64,000 bases of DNA from Corynebacterium sp. SCR221107 (GTDB lineage Bacteria; Actinomycetota; Actinomycetes; Mycobacteriales; Mycobacteriaceae), in contig NZ_CP115670.1 of assembly GCF_027886475.1 (NCBI RefSeq), forward strand, positions 2,170,001-2,234,000. Reading direction: 5' to 3'. Positions 63,542 to 64,000 of the stretch are shown here, piece by piece. How positions within the stretch are numbered: position 1 is the first letter of the stretch; every line of letters starts with the position of its first letter. The notes beneath the pieces were generated by a model. That model did not search any database, had not been told where the DNA came from, and saw nothing but the letters and a program-made list of their open reading frames with translations. The translations under genes were made by a program, and so were the position numbers.

Positions 63542-63993
63542 CAGGAGGCGTCCGCACCTGCCGACTGCTTCGCGCGCAACTTCTCCCGCACCCGTGCCAC
63601 CACCGCGTCCACGCGGGCGCGCTCATTCAAAAACTGTGGCGGATGCGCCCCGCGCATCGTGCGGCAAAAACCGGGGTGCTCGTGCGCCACCGAATCCAGC
63701 CACGCCTGCGCCGCCTGCGTGATGGCCTCCTTGGTGCGCGCATACATAAGCGGGAGGTTGAGGGCGTTGAGGTCGCGGGCAGCACGCTCGGTCTCCGAGA
63801 GCTCCCACTCGACCACATGGGCCAGGTATTCCCGGATGAGCTCGGTGCGGGCCTCCAAAGCCTGGGTCAGCTCGCCCACCATCACCGGGGTGCGCGAGAT
63901 GGGAAAACGCTCACGCAGGTTGGAGGTGGTGATCAACACCGGGCGCGGGGTCTCCTTCGACCCGGCAGGCGCGGCCACCGTTCCCGAGGCCAC
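63541..63993 (-). CDS. helical protein upstream of hemW, possibly partial
   Basis: About 150 residues from a GTG at 63,993; the frame is open to the right edge, so the true start may lie outside the window. 'VMVGELTQALEARTELIREY' and 'KEAITQAAQAWLDSVAHEHP' are amphipathic helices. The C-terminus is basic and helical. I do not recognise a family. It is coupled to hemW by a one-base overlap. Confidence 0.6.
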   Translation of the reverse strand: MASGTVAAPAGSKETPRPVLITTSNLRERFPISRTPVMVGELTQALEARTELIREYLAHVVEWELSETERAARDLNALNLPLMYARTKEAITQAAQAWLDSVAHEHPGFCRTMRGAHPPQFLNERARVDAVVARVREKLRAKQSAGADAS

Positions 63994-64000
63994 CCCGGAC

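Overview
The window looks like a chromosomal segment of a Corynebacterium (phylum Actinomycetota) of moderately high GC. The evidence is a homodimeric-type pyruvate dehydrogenase E1 (aceE), a secreted corynomycolate-type acyltransferase, a DUF3052 gene beside aceE, an ArsR/SmtB gene next to a Zur-type Fur gene, and a hrcA-dnaJ-rsmE-phoH-ybeY-CBS-era-recO-uppS block in actinobacterial order. The species cannot be fixed from the sequence alone.

Layout. (1) 1-11,651: right part of an integrated phage-satellite-like element. It carries an integrase, repressor, excisionase-like gene, a chain of overlapping small genes, a TOPRIM/RepA-type primase-helicase, a Mu gpI-like head protease and one more gene cut by the window edge. 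It sits against a tRNA-Val gene. Its integrase is broken by an IS481-type element, which is itself broken by an IS21-type element; both insertions have clear target duplications. (2) 11,688-15,495: tRNA-Val, a DUF3052 gene and aceE. (3) 15,497-25,674: a surface-polysaccharide locus with three glycosyltransferases, a polyprenyl-phosphate sugar transferase, a flippase, a polymerase-like membrane protein, a decayed serine-acetyltransferase-like gene, a secreted mycoloyltransferase-like esterase and a stand-alone acyl carrier protein. (4) 26,110-31,175: dnaG and glmS between two tRNA-Asn genes in inverted orientation, with two decayed genes nearby. By eye, the DNA from about 15.5 to 31.9 kb is clearly poorer in GC than either flank. 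(5) 31,988-40,990: a second, complete integrated element of about 9 kb. A 14-bp duplication of the 3' end of a tRNA-Met gene bounds it. It carries an integrase, several small HTH proteins, a primase-polymerase/helicase replication protein, a large palindromic iteron array that looks like a replication origin, an NUMOD4/HNH endonuclease and an Excalibur lipoprotein. It lies between dnaG and dgt, which I recall as neighbours in corynebacteria. (6) 41,078-64,000: high-GC core genome with a secreted RNase and its barstar, dgt, a DUF218 gene, a TPM-domain protein, glyS, an smtB-like/zur pair, a ferritin-like/VIT1 fusion, uppS, recO, era, a galE-like gene, pdxY, a CBS/CorC protein, ybeY, phoH, rsmE, dnaJ, hrcA and hemW.

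The most interesting parts are the 9-kb element with its nested palindromic iteron origin, the satellite-like element that pairs a primase with a capsid-maturation protease and is locked by nested insertion sequences, and the polysaccharide locus that contains a mycoloyltransferase and an acyl carrier protein.
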